From assembly GCF_000143535.2 (NCBI RefSeq), contig NC_037324.1, positions 682,001 through 746,000 of the forward strand: 64,000 bases of DNA, in the 5' to 3' direction. Positions within the stretch are counted from its first letter, which is position 1; the number at the start of each line of letters is the position of its first letter. The translations under genes were made by a program, and so were the position numbers. The notes under the pieces are model-generated. The model was given only the letters and a program-made list of their open reading frames with translations, did not search any database and had not been told where the DNA came from. Source of the DNA: Botrytis cinerea B05.10. Lineage: Eukaryota; Ascomycota; Leotiomycetes; Helotiales; Sclerotiniaceae. This document shows, piece by piece, positions 1 through 9,828 of the stretch.

Positions 1-504
1 AAAGTTGGTCGCTTCTTCTGCTGGCTCAGCATCCCTCTTTTGTACCGCATAGAAAATGTTGGAAGCTTCTTCTGGCACGGCATCCTTCTTCTGGACAGCA
101 TAGAAATAGTTGGTAGCTTCTTCTGCTGGCTCAGCATCCCGCTTTTGTACCGCATAGAACCAATTTGTTGCTGCTTCTTCTGGCACGGCATCCTTCTTCT
201 GAACAGCATAAAAGATATTGGAAGCTTCTTCTGGCACGGCATCCTTCTTTTGAACAGCATAGAAAATGTTGGCAGCCTCTTCTGGCTCGGCATCTCGTTT
301 CTGGACAGCATAAAAGATATTGGAAGCTTCTTCTGGCAAGGCATCCTTCTTCTGGACAGCATAGAAATAGTTGGTAGCTTCTTCTGCTGGCTCGGCATCT
401 CGTTTCTGGACAGCATAGAAGATATTGGACGCTTCTTCTGGCACAGCATCCTTCTTCTGAACAGCATAGAAGTAGTTGGTAGCCTCTTCAGCTGGCTGAG
501 CATC
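1..504 (-). repeat. In-frame tandem repeat encoding nine full FYAV units
   Basis: Units of 51-57 nt encode DAxPEEASNIFYAVQK(K/R) and DAEPAEEATNYFYAVQK(K/R). Reading from the N-terminus, the residue before FYAV is Y, I, Y, I, I, I, W, Y, I, and a tenth unit is cut at position 1. Spacer residues vary while FYAVQ is invariant, as expected when the core is the selected part. Synonymous third-position differences between units show that the copies are not all recent. Confidence 0.93.
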
Positions 505-677
505 CCGCTTTGCCTCTACAGTGTATCCAGCATCGTGTGCCTCTCTTTCTTCTGTCATTGATGTTAGAATGAGTTATTCATCCATAGATTTAAAGTGAGC
601 TACATACCAACTGGAGTAGGGAGAGCAATTGCTACACCGAGCAAGCTCAAAGCTGTTAATGCATATGTGACCTTCAT
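1..677 (-). CDS. Kex2-processed repeat precursor, dikaritin-type RiPP candidate (3' end outside window)
   Basis: Secreted precursor of a probable ribosomal cyclic peptide. Exon 1 is 677-608 and encodes a 23-residue start with a clear signal peptide (MKVTYALTALSLLGVAIALP). An intron at 607-552 has a GTATGT donor, a CTAAC branch site and a CAG acceptor. Exon 2 runs from 551 past position 1, ending on a codon boundary there, so at least 207 residues are present and the C-terminus is missing. After a short pro-region comes a tandem array of 17-19-residue units with dibasic KR or KK ends and an acidic spacer followed by N-(Y/I/W)-FYAV. UstA, AprA, PhomA and epichloecyclin precursors share this layout: signal peptide, Kex2 sites and repeated aromatic cores. 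The divergent UstYa gene at 1214 supports the reading. A secreted repeat protein without modification is the alternative. The final product is unknown. Confidence 0.88.
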
Positions 678-1213
678 GATGACGGTGGGTTATGGAGTTG
701 TTTGAGTGAAAGACGAAGTGGGAGTGGTGTTTATAGAAGGCCTGAGTTCCTATATTCCAGGAGCAATTGGAAACTATATATAACATGATCTTGACCACAA
801 TATTACCTAAGGATATCTGGAGTACTTTTGACCTCCTTCCTAATCCGTTGAAGTGGGATATCTTCAAGGGTGCGGTTGCAGGTGCATATTCGAAGGATTC
901 GCTTCCCAGATATAGTTTATCAACTTAACGCTTCTGCAGCATGCATGGGAAAGGTTTCTGCACAAATAATTATCAGCGACTATATCCCCACGAACTCCCC
1001 AATGAAATTTGAGAGTCTGACACTGGCTGCATTATTTTGATATTTTTGTTGGTCATTGCTATCTTTGCCTAGTAATTGACGTCAGGCTACCAAGACCATC
1101 TCGGAACAGTCGGTTTGATCGCATTCTGCTGTTCACACAACTTTGTCTCATCAATTTTTCCTGCCCCAAACACCTCTAACAAAATACATCCTGCGAAGGA
1201 GCAAACAACTACT
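678..1213. promoter_or_regulatory. Divergent intergenic promoter region
   Basis: This 536-nt gap separates the start codons of the repeat precursor (minus) and the UstYa-like gene (plus), so the two probably share regulatory sequence. No further ORF or repeat is evident. I could not assign a binding site with confidence. Confidence 0.6.
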
Positions 1214-1828
1214 ATGGACTCTAAACGTGTGCGATATGATCAGCTCCCACTTGAAGAAAATTCCAGTCCGCCGGAGACAAGAAAGACCACCTCAATTACG
1301 AGAAGACTCATTCAAGGTTTTCTGTGTGTAGCTGTCCTAGCATCAATCATCATTGGTAGCATCTGGGCATGGTCTCACAAACACCCCAATCTACCTCAAT
1401 ACATCGACTGCGGCTCCTCGACCGAAGAAGCTATCTCCAAAAACTGTGTTATGGAACCCATGATATACGGTTGGATACCACGTGAATGTTACTTCGCCGA
1501 TCTCAGTGCACAGTATTCCCCATTCGAAGACAGAGAGTGGTACACAGACGACACCTATACAGTGCGAATACCCCCCGCAGACTTATGGGCGGGAAAGAAC
1601 AAACACGCTTTTACGCACATGTATCACTCGACGCATTGTTTTTTCCTCTGGAGGAAATTGGCATTGGGGATTGCGAGGAGAGCGGATTATTTGGATGACA
1701 AAAGTTTGGATTTGGAGCATTCGGATCACTGTTCCGAGGTTTTGGATCACTATGGAGGGGAAACGAGTAATTCGACGAATGATGTTTATTTGGGATTTCA
1801 TAGGTGTGAGAGGTTGGCTTGGGTGTAG
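1214..1828 (+). CDS. UstYa family (DUF3328) oxidase-like protein
   Basis: Membrane-anchored protein of the UstYa family, which performs oxidative cyclisation of fungal RiPP cores. The intronless 204-residue product has a short cytosolic N-terminus, one transmembrane helix at about 32-53, then the family signature CG...EA...C, with W87 and C92 in a GWIPREC segment. Both diagnostic motifs are present: HSTHC at 138-142 and HSDHC at 169-173. The ATG at 1214 was chosen because MDSKRVRYDQLP is a normal family N-terminus; codons upstream in the same frame look like leader sequence. The protein is slightly shorter than ustiloxin UstYa but not visibly broken. It faces the repeat precursor across a 536-nt divergent promoter. 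Family assignment is strong; the reaction is inferred. Confidence 0.93.
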   Translation: MDSKRVRYDQLPLEENSSPPETRKTTSITRRLIQGFLCVAVLASIIIGSIWAWSHKHPNLPQYIDCGSSTEEAISKNCVMEPMIYGWIPRECYFADLSAQYSPFEDREWYTDDTYTVRIPPADLWAGKNKHAFTHMYHSTHCFFLWRKLALGIARRADYLDDKSLDLEHSDHCSEVLDHYGGETSNSTNDVYLGFHRCERLAWV

Positions 1829-2221
1829 AAATGATGTAGTGAAAGAAAGATTTTGAAAGAGAAGAAACTATGCCTTGCAATTTTGTTGCGGGATGAAAGC
1901 TTGAGGTTGTCGATCGGATTTTTCACATCTGCATTGAAACCAGAGTCAATGAAAAATAGTCATTTGTTCTTTTGACAATAGAGTTTAGGTTCTGTAAAAA
2001 CAGTGTGCTCATGATCAACTAGTGTTTTCTTTTCGTTTTGTTATTCATAGCAATTCATCACAAGCGATAGGAGAGAGCAAAATAACGAGAGACCGATACA
2101 TCACGTGGCCTGGTATTTGTGTGCATAATCAGCTTTGAGATTATTCAGCTCTTGCACCCACCTAGCAATACATCTCTTTCCCAGAACCGATCAAGCAATA
2201 CCATTAGGCGAGGCATCAACC
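1829..2221. other. Intergenic, convergent 3' ends
   Basis: AT-rich 3' flank between the UstYa-like gene and the minus-strand kinase. A CACGTG occurs near 2103. No gene is seen. Confidence 0.6.
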
Positions 2222-3196
2222 TCATCTTTCGGATTCCTGAATGACTGGCGTTGCCATAGATGCAATCAACTCCTCCGGATCTGGGAAATATCCAGATCTA
2301 ACCGACAATTCAAAGTCCTCTCTATCTTCCAATTGACTCCAAGCCTCCAAAAAGTCCTCAGGAACATATTTGCGGATCAACTCCGCCATATTCTCAGCTC
2401 CAGCACAACGAACATATTTACGAAAATCCAACGTTCCAGACCACAAATCCATTCCGAGGGGGTAATACCCCGCGAATTCCCAATCGATCAAAGCTTTGGG
2501 TTCAAGCGTTTCCGTGTCTATAAGAAGATTATGGGCTGCTAAGTCTCCGTGCTGGAATACATACTCGGGAGTTTGGAGTGGGAGAGTTTTCCACGGTCCT
2601 TTTCTTCCTGTCCACAGTTCTTGAGTATCGATGGATACCCAAGCAGGAGGCATGACGAAGCCGTCAATCCCTCTTGTCTGGGATTTCATAGTGGAAAGCT
2701 GTGGAAATACAGTATTCTCGACGAAATTGATTGCGTTAGAATATGCTTTCTGTACACAAGTATCGCATGAAGCTTCTTCTGTATGTTTTCCGCCCGTCAT
2801 TACTCGGCAGCCTAATGTAGTCAATTTATTCAAATTGACGCCATTGATGAGCTCCGTCACAAGATACCGTGTACCGTCTGGATTCACACCATAATTGAGA
2901 AGTTTTGGAACTGGAATTGTTGTTTTCTGTGAAACCAGTTTCAAAGCGTTGACCTCGTTAGTGATGCGGTCGTGATTGAACAATCTCTTAATCTCAACTG
3001 GACCTTTGTCTGGGTCCATATAGACCCACGGAAGCCGTGATGTTTTCCTAAACATTGTGGGCGTGAATTCATAACAAACATGCCAGGTTTCTAGCCGGCG
3101 ATTGACCTCTGCATTGTTGAAAACTGGGAGCTTTGGGGTCTGTGATTGTTCGTGGATATGGGGTGTCGAATTCATGCCATTAGTTGGAATTTCCAT
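2222..3196 (-). CDS. Aminoglycoside phosphotransferase (APH) family kinase-like protein
   Basis: A 324-residue protein with an APH/choline-kinase fold, encoded without introns. The catalytic loop HGDLAAHN is at 216-223 and the metal-binding DWE at 238-240, both intact. The N-terminal lobe (about 45-120) has a plausible nucleotide-binding region with a lysine in VEIKRLF and a hinge-like VTELINGVNL. Such proteins are abundant in Pezizomycotina and their substrates are mostly unknown; antibiotic resistance should not be assumed. It converges on the UstYa-like gene and may or may not belong to that cluster. The start at 3196 is the first ATG; M8 is also possible. Confidence 0.85.
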   Translation of the reverse strand: MEIPTNGMNSTPHIHEQSQTPKLPVFNNAEVNRRLETWHVCYEFTPTMFRKTSRLPWVYMDPDKGPVEIKRLFNHDRITNEVNALKLVSQKTTIPVPKLLNYGVNPDGTRYLVTELINGVNLNKLTTLGCRVMTGGKHTEEASCDTCVQKAYSNAINFVENTVFPQLSTMKSQTRGIDGFVMPPAWVSIDTQELWTGRKGPWKTLPLQTPEYVFQHGDLAAHNLLIDTETLEPKALIDWEFAGYYPLGMDLWSGTLDFRKYVRCAGAENMAELIRKYVPEDFLEAWSQLEDREDFELSVRSGYFPDPEELIASMATPVIQESER

Positions 3197-4083
3197 TCTT
3201 GTTAATGTGAGGTGAATTCAGTTTTCTGATCAGCAATGCTGATTTTTAGTAGATCAGAGTGTGTAAGCGTCGGAGATTATATATGAGGGGGGACTAGCTA
3301 GAAGAATGAAAATGTGCTTAGAAAAGGGTTCTGGTACGGTAGCGTGTTACTCACCACGAGCCGTATCAAACACTGTCCAGCAAATCTTGACAAATGATGT
3401 ACTGTACAGGAGGAAACTGACAATTCGCAAGAGACATGCGATATACTTCATCATCCTCTATTATGTGTTTCCACAACCAAATATTTTGATCAAACTATTA
3501 GTACCAAGTAGCCGAAAGTCCCCTTAATCATGTTTCTGCTACTCGTCAATTCCACCAGTGTGTTTATAGCGACATTACGTTGGTTGCCTAGTCAAGAAAG
3601 TTTGGAAGGAATCCTATGAACATTTGTATGACAGGCCCAGATGGGCTAAACCTTTCGTAAAAATGTAAAACAATTACGTCAAGATAAATCTTGACATCAT
3701 CCCAGAAGCCGAAAGCTTTTCGAAGAATAGAATCCTAAATCTAGTCAACATATACACTTTCATTGACAAACATGATAAATCGACAACCGCATACTATTTC
3801 TCTCGCCTATATTAACGATTTCAAGCCACATCACAGAGCGAATTCAAAACAACAGCAGAAATTCTTGTCATCAGAGTAAATCAAAACTGCAATCAATGCG
3901 TTTGTTTCATTCCTGTAATTTACTTCCAAAATTCCAAAAACAACCAGGTATTAGCGCCCCAAACACCTCATTCATAAATACATCAAGCCCAAGTATACAG
4001 TAATAAAAAGCAAGCTTTATATCAAACCCACATGCAAGAGTCTTCACCTCTTCCATTCTCATTTCCATCAAATCCCAAAACTT
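3197..4083. other. Intergenic region
   Basis: AT-rich sequence holding the promoter of the kinase (upstream of 3196) and the 3' flank of the cupredoxin gene. Short ORFs here have no recognisable composition. Nothing else is seen. Confidence 0.55.
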
Positions 4084-4857
4084 TTACATGGCCAAGAGAC
4101 CAGCGACAGCCACCGCCCCCGCAAACGTAATCCATCCCACAGTCGTAACATCCGCTGCACTCGAGCCCGTAGCCGACGCCGATGCCGCAGCACCCGTCGC
4201 ACTACTTGTTCCAGAACCCGATTGTGCTTTCAATGGAGCGAGCGTGCCTCCCACAATACCTTTTGGGTTTTTAGTCGCATCACTATCGAGTGCTTTGGCT
4301 GCGAGTGAGAATTTTGCTAGGGTTTTTGCGTTGTCGGTTCTGGGTTGTGTTAGCGAGAGGTATTGTACATTTGGTCTCTACACGAGGAAGAAATGATAGA
4401 GAATAGGAGAGAACACTTACGTATTAACATTAACAGCTCCTACCATTCCGCCCTCACAATGTCCAGGATATCCACAGTAGAACCAAATCGGTTTTGTATC
4501 ATTTACAAGCACGCTGAAGACGGAGGCGTTGGCTTCGGTGCCAGTGGTAGTGATTGGACCAGAGAAGAAACCCGATCCCTTACATGGCGATGCAAATGCT
4601 GCTTGGGCGACCGAATGCGTTTTGGCATAGAAGTGGAACTCAAGAGTTGTGTTCACGTCGGCTTTGGTTTCGTTAGGAGAAAATGTAAGTTGCCCTCCAG
4701 CACCAACGAGAATAGTGTGGGTTGGGTCAGAAGGAGAAGTGGTTGTGGTGCTTGATGAAGTCACTCCGCTGGATGCAGAACTGGCATCTGCGGCTCCATA
4801 CGCAGCGAAGGTGAAGGGAAGAGCTCCGAGGAGAAAAGTAATTTTGCTGAATTGCAT
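4084..4857 (-). CDS. GPI-anchored extracellular cupredoxin-like Ser-rich protein
   Basis: Two exons, 4857-4421 and 4339-4084, with an 81-nt intron (GTAAGT donor, GCTAAC branch), give 230 residues. A signal peptide is followed by a Ser/Thr-rich stretch (25-45) and a cupredoxin domain at about 47-145. All four type-1 copper ligands are visible: H81, then C128, H133 and M138 in a C-x4-H-x4-M arrangement. The C-terminal part is Ser/Ala/Gly-rich and ends in a hydrophobic tail with a small-residue site, typical of GPI attachment. Members of this family are cell-wall or extracellular proteins of filamentous fungi with unknown partners. The exon junction keeps frame and adds the usual family C-terminus. 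Confidence 0.9.
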
Positions 4858-6108
4858 AGTGAATTATTATTAACTATTCGTGATATGGAAACAAAAGATT
4901 ATGTATTGATTGTATGATTGAAAAAAGATAATGGAAAAATAATCAACTTTTAGGTTTAAATTTGATAAAAAGTAGATCGAAATTGAAATGAGGAATGCAG
5001 TTTAAACAACGATAGCCATCGGTTTATATAGCAATCATACAACGCCTCTCTCTTTAGAATTTGCGAGACATATTTAGAAATACAGTTCGCCATCCCATCA
5101 TAGTTTCATGATATCCCAAGATTAGCATTCAATTGACATCCGAAACTGACACGCCAACTTAGCCGCTCCATTTTGGTCCCGAAAGTACGACCCCAAGTTT
5201 CGGCTCTTTATCACCAATCGAATTCGGAGTATATTCAGCTTGCATATGCACCCCTGATAAAACAGAAAAAGCAACACCCCCAGCCCTAGGGTTGACACAA
5301 CGTCATCTGATAAGCTCGGTTACTTTCATCCGACCCATTTATTCAATCATATCAGAAGTCTTACTGTAGCCTAGCCCTAAGTAATGTTTGAGCCCCTGCA
5401 TGGAGATCTATTCTGATCCCCTGCACCAACTTCAAACGGAGATGGTTCAAGGTGGTTAATTTTAATGCGAGTCTGACAGGAGCAATCCATTGCCGAGAGA
5501 AATCCCTGACATCAAAATGCGGATGTGTATAGGTGGCGCGGATATTGAAACGTGATCTGAGAAAGGCGCAGCAAATTGTGCCATTTCAATGTCGATTTTG
5601 ATTTTTGCAGTGCTACGCAGTATCTCTTTGCGATAAGGTGCTCTAGACGACGAGCTTCTGAGCGCAGGAGAAAAATTCGATAGGTTGTTAAATTCATGTG
5701 TTTCATTATAGGTATCGGTATGACTTCAAAAACTTCACCAGGCTTTTGCAATTATATGCCATGTCAAGATCGGTCTGATTTGTGTTGCCATCCCGTTTTG
5801 TGGTCGAAGGTTTTTGTAACCCGTGGAAATTTTGTTTCTCCATGCGTAAGTTGTTCAGCGGTTATACAGAAATTGACTTGGTGGTGTGAGAGAAATTTTC
5901 GATACTCCAAGATTACTCAACTTGTTTGTTAACGTATCAACTCCTCCATAAGACAGATTTGACTCCAGGGGTGAGATTGAATGTGAAGTATGGTTTAATA
6001 ACCATTCAATAAGCACCAAACATGTGTAGCCATGTTTTATCAATCTTGCACCTTGATCATCTCAGGATCCTCAAGGTTTGATGTTTTCATCCCATGTTAA
6101 ATGGGGGG
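4858..6108. other. Intergenic region
   Basis: About 1.25 kb between the promoter of the cupredoxin gene and the 3' end of the Zn2Cys6 regulator. ORFs near 5512-5751 and 5696-5932 lack recognisable protein features. Nothing convincing is seen. Confidence 0.5.
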
Positions 6109-7380
6109 TCATCGAAGCAGTATTTCGGCGATCCTATGTTTGTCTTGTGTCTGTAATATTTCCAGCGGAACATCCAGTACATGATTCCAGTCGGGGCCCA
6201 GCATGTTAGTGATGGCGCGAATATCACGATCTGCTAAACCCTCAAGCCACCAAAGTCCAGAAACGAGTTTGATAAAGGACATATAGTACGCACAGATAAC
6301 CAGTGCCCTAGGCCGTTTGTTTTTTACTAAAGCTGTGAATTCGTTAGGCGTGAAAGATGGCCACGAGATTATACGAATGAACAAAGGTTCGCTAAGTTCG
6401 TCTTGACGAAGACTTGCATAAAGATTGCCTAAAGCATCCAAAGTTCCGCAATACACCTGCAAATTCTCATGATCTTGGTCAGAAGGATCCATATATAGCA
6501 TGTGTAATAGAGCAGATGGGACCACCGGAGTAGCGAGTAAATCATTAATGTTCCGGACGAACAGTGGACCAACAGAAGTAGTGGTGTTTGGGCCTCCATC
6601 TGGGGTTTTCATCGAAACAATAATACGCAATCCGCTATATAAACCCATCCAGCTTGCTACCGTGAGCTCATCGTTATCACCCCGGTCTCCCGAGGCAAGC
6701 ACTACAAGAAGTAATGCCATTACAAGAACTGCTTCGTAATTCTTTGAGTCCTTGGTAACGGTCGCTAATGCAGCGCGATAATCACGAAATGACTTTCCAC
6801 GGTAAAGAGCTGTTTGCCGTTTATGTTCTTCGCTTTGTGGAAGCAGGTGCTGATTGTGGAGAGATGCCAGCCCCAACATTCCATTCAATAAAAATGGATT
6901 GTCAAAGGCAAGAGATGGCACAGTCACTTTCATTACATGGCATGCTGCGGGTCCAAGAGCCACGATTGGTCCTGTATATGTAGAATAATGATGCATCATA
7001 CGTAGATCCGTCGCGGAAAGTATTCCCGTGGCTGTACGCACTGGCGCGAATGGTGCATTTCTGGGGTCCCAGGAGATTTCGACTGGTTGAAGAGGCCGAT
7101 CAGGAGTACTAGATTTTACCAAAGAGGTAGTTTGGTTGTGTTCCGCTAGACTAGTAGTATCATTCACCTTGGCGACCTTTTGTACGTATTGACAAGAAAG
7201 CTTTCTGATTTCACAAAACGAGCACTTTGGTTTAGCTTCATCACACTTATTTGATAATCAGTGAGCATAAGCCGTAAATGGGGCAAGTATCGAATATACC
7301 TTGATCTTCTTTGTCTTGCATGTTTGACATCCGGCCCTCGACTTCTTATGAGCCCTTTTTGTTAAAAAAACAGCCGACAT
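6109..7380 (-). CDS. Zn2Cys6 transcription factor with fungal-specific domain
   Basis: Exon 1 (7380-7300, 27 codons) and exon 2 (7245-6109) are joined across a 54-nt intron that splits the zinc cluster, giving 405 residues. The binuclear cluster is complete after splicing: C18, C21, C28, C35, C38 and C45 (C-x2-C-x6-C-x6-C-x2-C-x6-C), preceded by a basic KKSRAG segment. The rest resembles the fungal-specific (UPC2/sterol-regulator-like) regulatory domain, with hydrophobic helices throughout. It could regulate the RiPP locus 5 kb away, but that is only proximity. It lies divergent from ORC5. The ATG at 7380 gives the usual short leader before the cluster. Confidence 0.9.
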
Positions 7381-8189
7381 CTTGACTTTGTGTTCAAGTA
7401 GTTCTTCAAAACTTGAAATGCCAGGGAGTAGAGGCTTAGTTCGGGAATGCTGACATCGAACTAATGGATACTTGTTAGAGCATGACACAAGAAGGCCGAA
7501 TCATAGTAATTAAGGTTGTATTCACTTGACAGCAGGTAGATAGAGTGGAATCTGCCGCAGTGACAGCAGCTTGGAGTAAAGTATAAAGTGATTTGTTGCG
7601 CAACAACAAGGGGAAACTGGGAGGCTAGTCGAATAGTGAAATGGTTGATATTAGGATGTTGACTGGGAAACTTTATTAGACTACCTAGACCTTTATCGAC
7701 TTTCAGAGGAGGCAGGCACTGCACTTGTCGTTCTGTAGAAGTCCTCCTCTAGACACCACGTGAAAATGTGAAGCGCCGGGTCTTGATTGAAGAAAACAGT
7801 GAATCGAGACAAAATAAGACATACAACATAAAACATGAAAACATAGAAAGTCCTGGATGGATTTGGAAAAGTAGGGAAAAGGGAAAAGGGAAAAAAAGTG
7901 GAATCAAAGGCTTGGAAGTTTACCATCACGTTTTGGAGCCTTTTTTTGCTTTGGGGACCCTCGGGCCTTTAAAAGCTTGGATCCGGCACAGGATGGGGGT
8001 GAAGGTCGGTAATATGTAAGCTCCCGTCTTAGTCATGGAGCTACAGTACAGCCTTGCAAGAGGTGCTAGCCGATCCAGTCACGTGTTAACGCGCCTTGGT
8101 ATCCACGCCGTCTGTTCTAGTACCTTGTGCTAGTTCAGCCTTGCAACAATTCTCAGATTGTCAGCTGCAAGAAGCAAGACAATATCAAA
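7381..8189. promoter_or_regulatory. Divergent promoter of the Zn2Cys6 gene and ORC5
   Basis: Head-to-head spacer. CACGTG occurs at 8080-8085, closely followed by ACGCGC, about 105 nt upstream of the ORC5 start; a second CACGTG is near 7758. ACGCG resembles the MCB core used by G1/S genes, which would suit ORC5, but one site is weak evidence. Confidence 0.45.
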
Positions 8190-9828
8190 ATGGTTGCTCT
8201 ATTTACTTTACCAAACGAATTGGTCCTTTCGTCATTGGCATCCCAATTTCCATGCAGAGAACAGCAGATTCGCTCTCTAACCACTTTGCTCTCTGTAAGT
8301 TTAGCCTTCATTACTTTACAACTGTATATCGGAATGTAAACTTACCTGCTTTTTTAGATCCAAGCTGCTCCAACCAAAAACATTGTACTTCATGGGCTTG
8401 AAGCAACAGGAAAATCTACTATAGCAAAAGCTGTTCTTGAAGCATTGTCGACCCATTCTCCGGCAAACAACGGCGCTCTTGAAGAGCATTTCAGCAACGA
8501 ATTACAATATGCCATAATTAAAAGTGCAGAATGTATATCTGGAAGGCATTTGTTGGAGCAAACTATAGGGGCTGTCGCGAATGCCGTAGAGTGGAAGGGG
8601 AATATACCAAGATGTGAGAACCTCGCACAATTAGTGGTGGAGGTAGGGAAATTGCTCGAAGGTTGGACCGCGACAAATGAGGCACAAGCTGCAAAACAGA
8701 GATTCGTTCTTGTTTTTGATGGCATTGATCGACAGAGAGAAGCTCCTCCTACCATGCTGCCAGCATTGGCCCGAATGGGTGAGATTGTAGGTTTGGTCCC
8801 AACCTCAATCAGTGCAGTCAAAATTCTAACAATTATAGATTCCTAATCTTACCACAATTTTCATCACTACAATCCCTCGACCTAGCTTCTTCCACCTTCC
8901 TGGGATTCCTCATATTCAATTCCCGTCATACACTAAACCAGAGCTTGTGACGATTCTCTCGCGAACTTGCAAACCCTCCCCTAAACTTCCCGACGGTTCC
9001 AAGGAAACGACCTCCATTTGGGAACGATTCCTTCCCACAATTTACGACTCCCTTTCCAAATACTCAGGTCGTGACCTTGTTTCGTTTCGCGAGATTTGCC
9101 TTCAATTATGGCCTACCTTTATCCAGCCAATACTTAATGGGACATATACGTCGAATGAATTCTCTCGCCTCCTCATCGCGAATCGAGCACTTCTCCAAAA
9201 TGATACACTTCTCACGCCATCTGTTCTTGCTCCTATTACGTCGGCCTCCGTTGTAAAAAAGGCAACTTCTAACACAAGCACCACTCAGCTTCAAGCCCAA
9301 AACAACATCACAACCCATCTCCCGTATCACACTCGTCTTCTTCTCATTGCTTCCTATCTTGCTTCTCACAACCCGCCTCGCACAGATCAGCATCATTTCC
9401 TTCAGCAAACTGCAACCAAGCGTAAAAAGCGCGGTGGTGGTACGGCTCTCACCGCTTCTACTTCTCGACCTGGCGTCTCTAAATCGCGTAAGATTCCTCG
9501 CAAGCTACTTGGGCCCCAGGCATTTCTGCTTGAAAGAATGATCGCTATCTACCATGTATTACTTGAAGATGCCGATGGTCGAGGGCGCTATTCAGCTACA
9601 AATGGAAATTTGAAGAGGAAAACCAAAGGACTAGGCGCTGGAGAAGCGGACATACAAATGGCTGTTGCGACACTAGCCAGCTTGCGCTTGATCGCTAAAA
9701 TGGGGAGTGCAAACGCAGCAGATACTTTGGATGGAGGAAGTAGATGGAGAGTTGCTGTGGGATGGGAGGTGGTCAGGGGGATTGCCAGGAGTGTAGGGGT
9801 TGAGGCAGAGGACTATCTGGCGGAGTAA
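8190..9828 (+). CDS. ORC5: Origin recognition complex subunit 5
   Basis: Three exons (8190-8294, 8358-8786, 8839-9828) encode 507 residues. This is an AAA+ ATPase-like subunit of the origin recognition complex, which marks replication origins in the nucleus. Walker A is GLEATGKST at 48-56 and Walker B is VLVFDGID at about 152-159; the C-terminal half contains the ORC5-type winged-helix region with a basic insert (KRKKRGGG). Intron 1 (63 nt) has a GTAAGT donor. Intron 2 (52 nt) has a less usual GTAGGT donor, but it is the only choice that preserves the IIPNLTTIFIT strand. The shifted donor GTGAGA two codons earlier would create a stop. Confidence 0.93.

Noticed and set aside
1..504. Regular repeats resembling a CRISPR array
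   Set aside because: Units are coding, in frame and nearly contiguous, with no unique spacers; the genome is fungal.
40..561. 173-codon repetitive plus-strand frame (FFWHGILLLDSI-like)
   Set aside because: It is the antisense of the repeat precursor; the minus strand has the signal peptide, splice sites and Kex2 sites.
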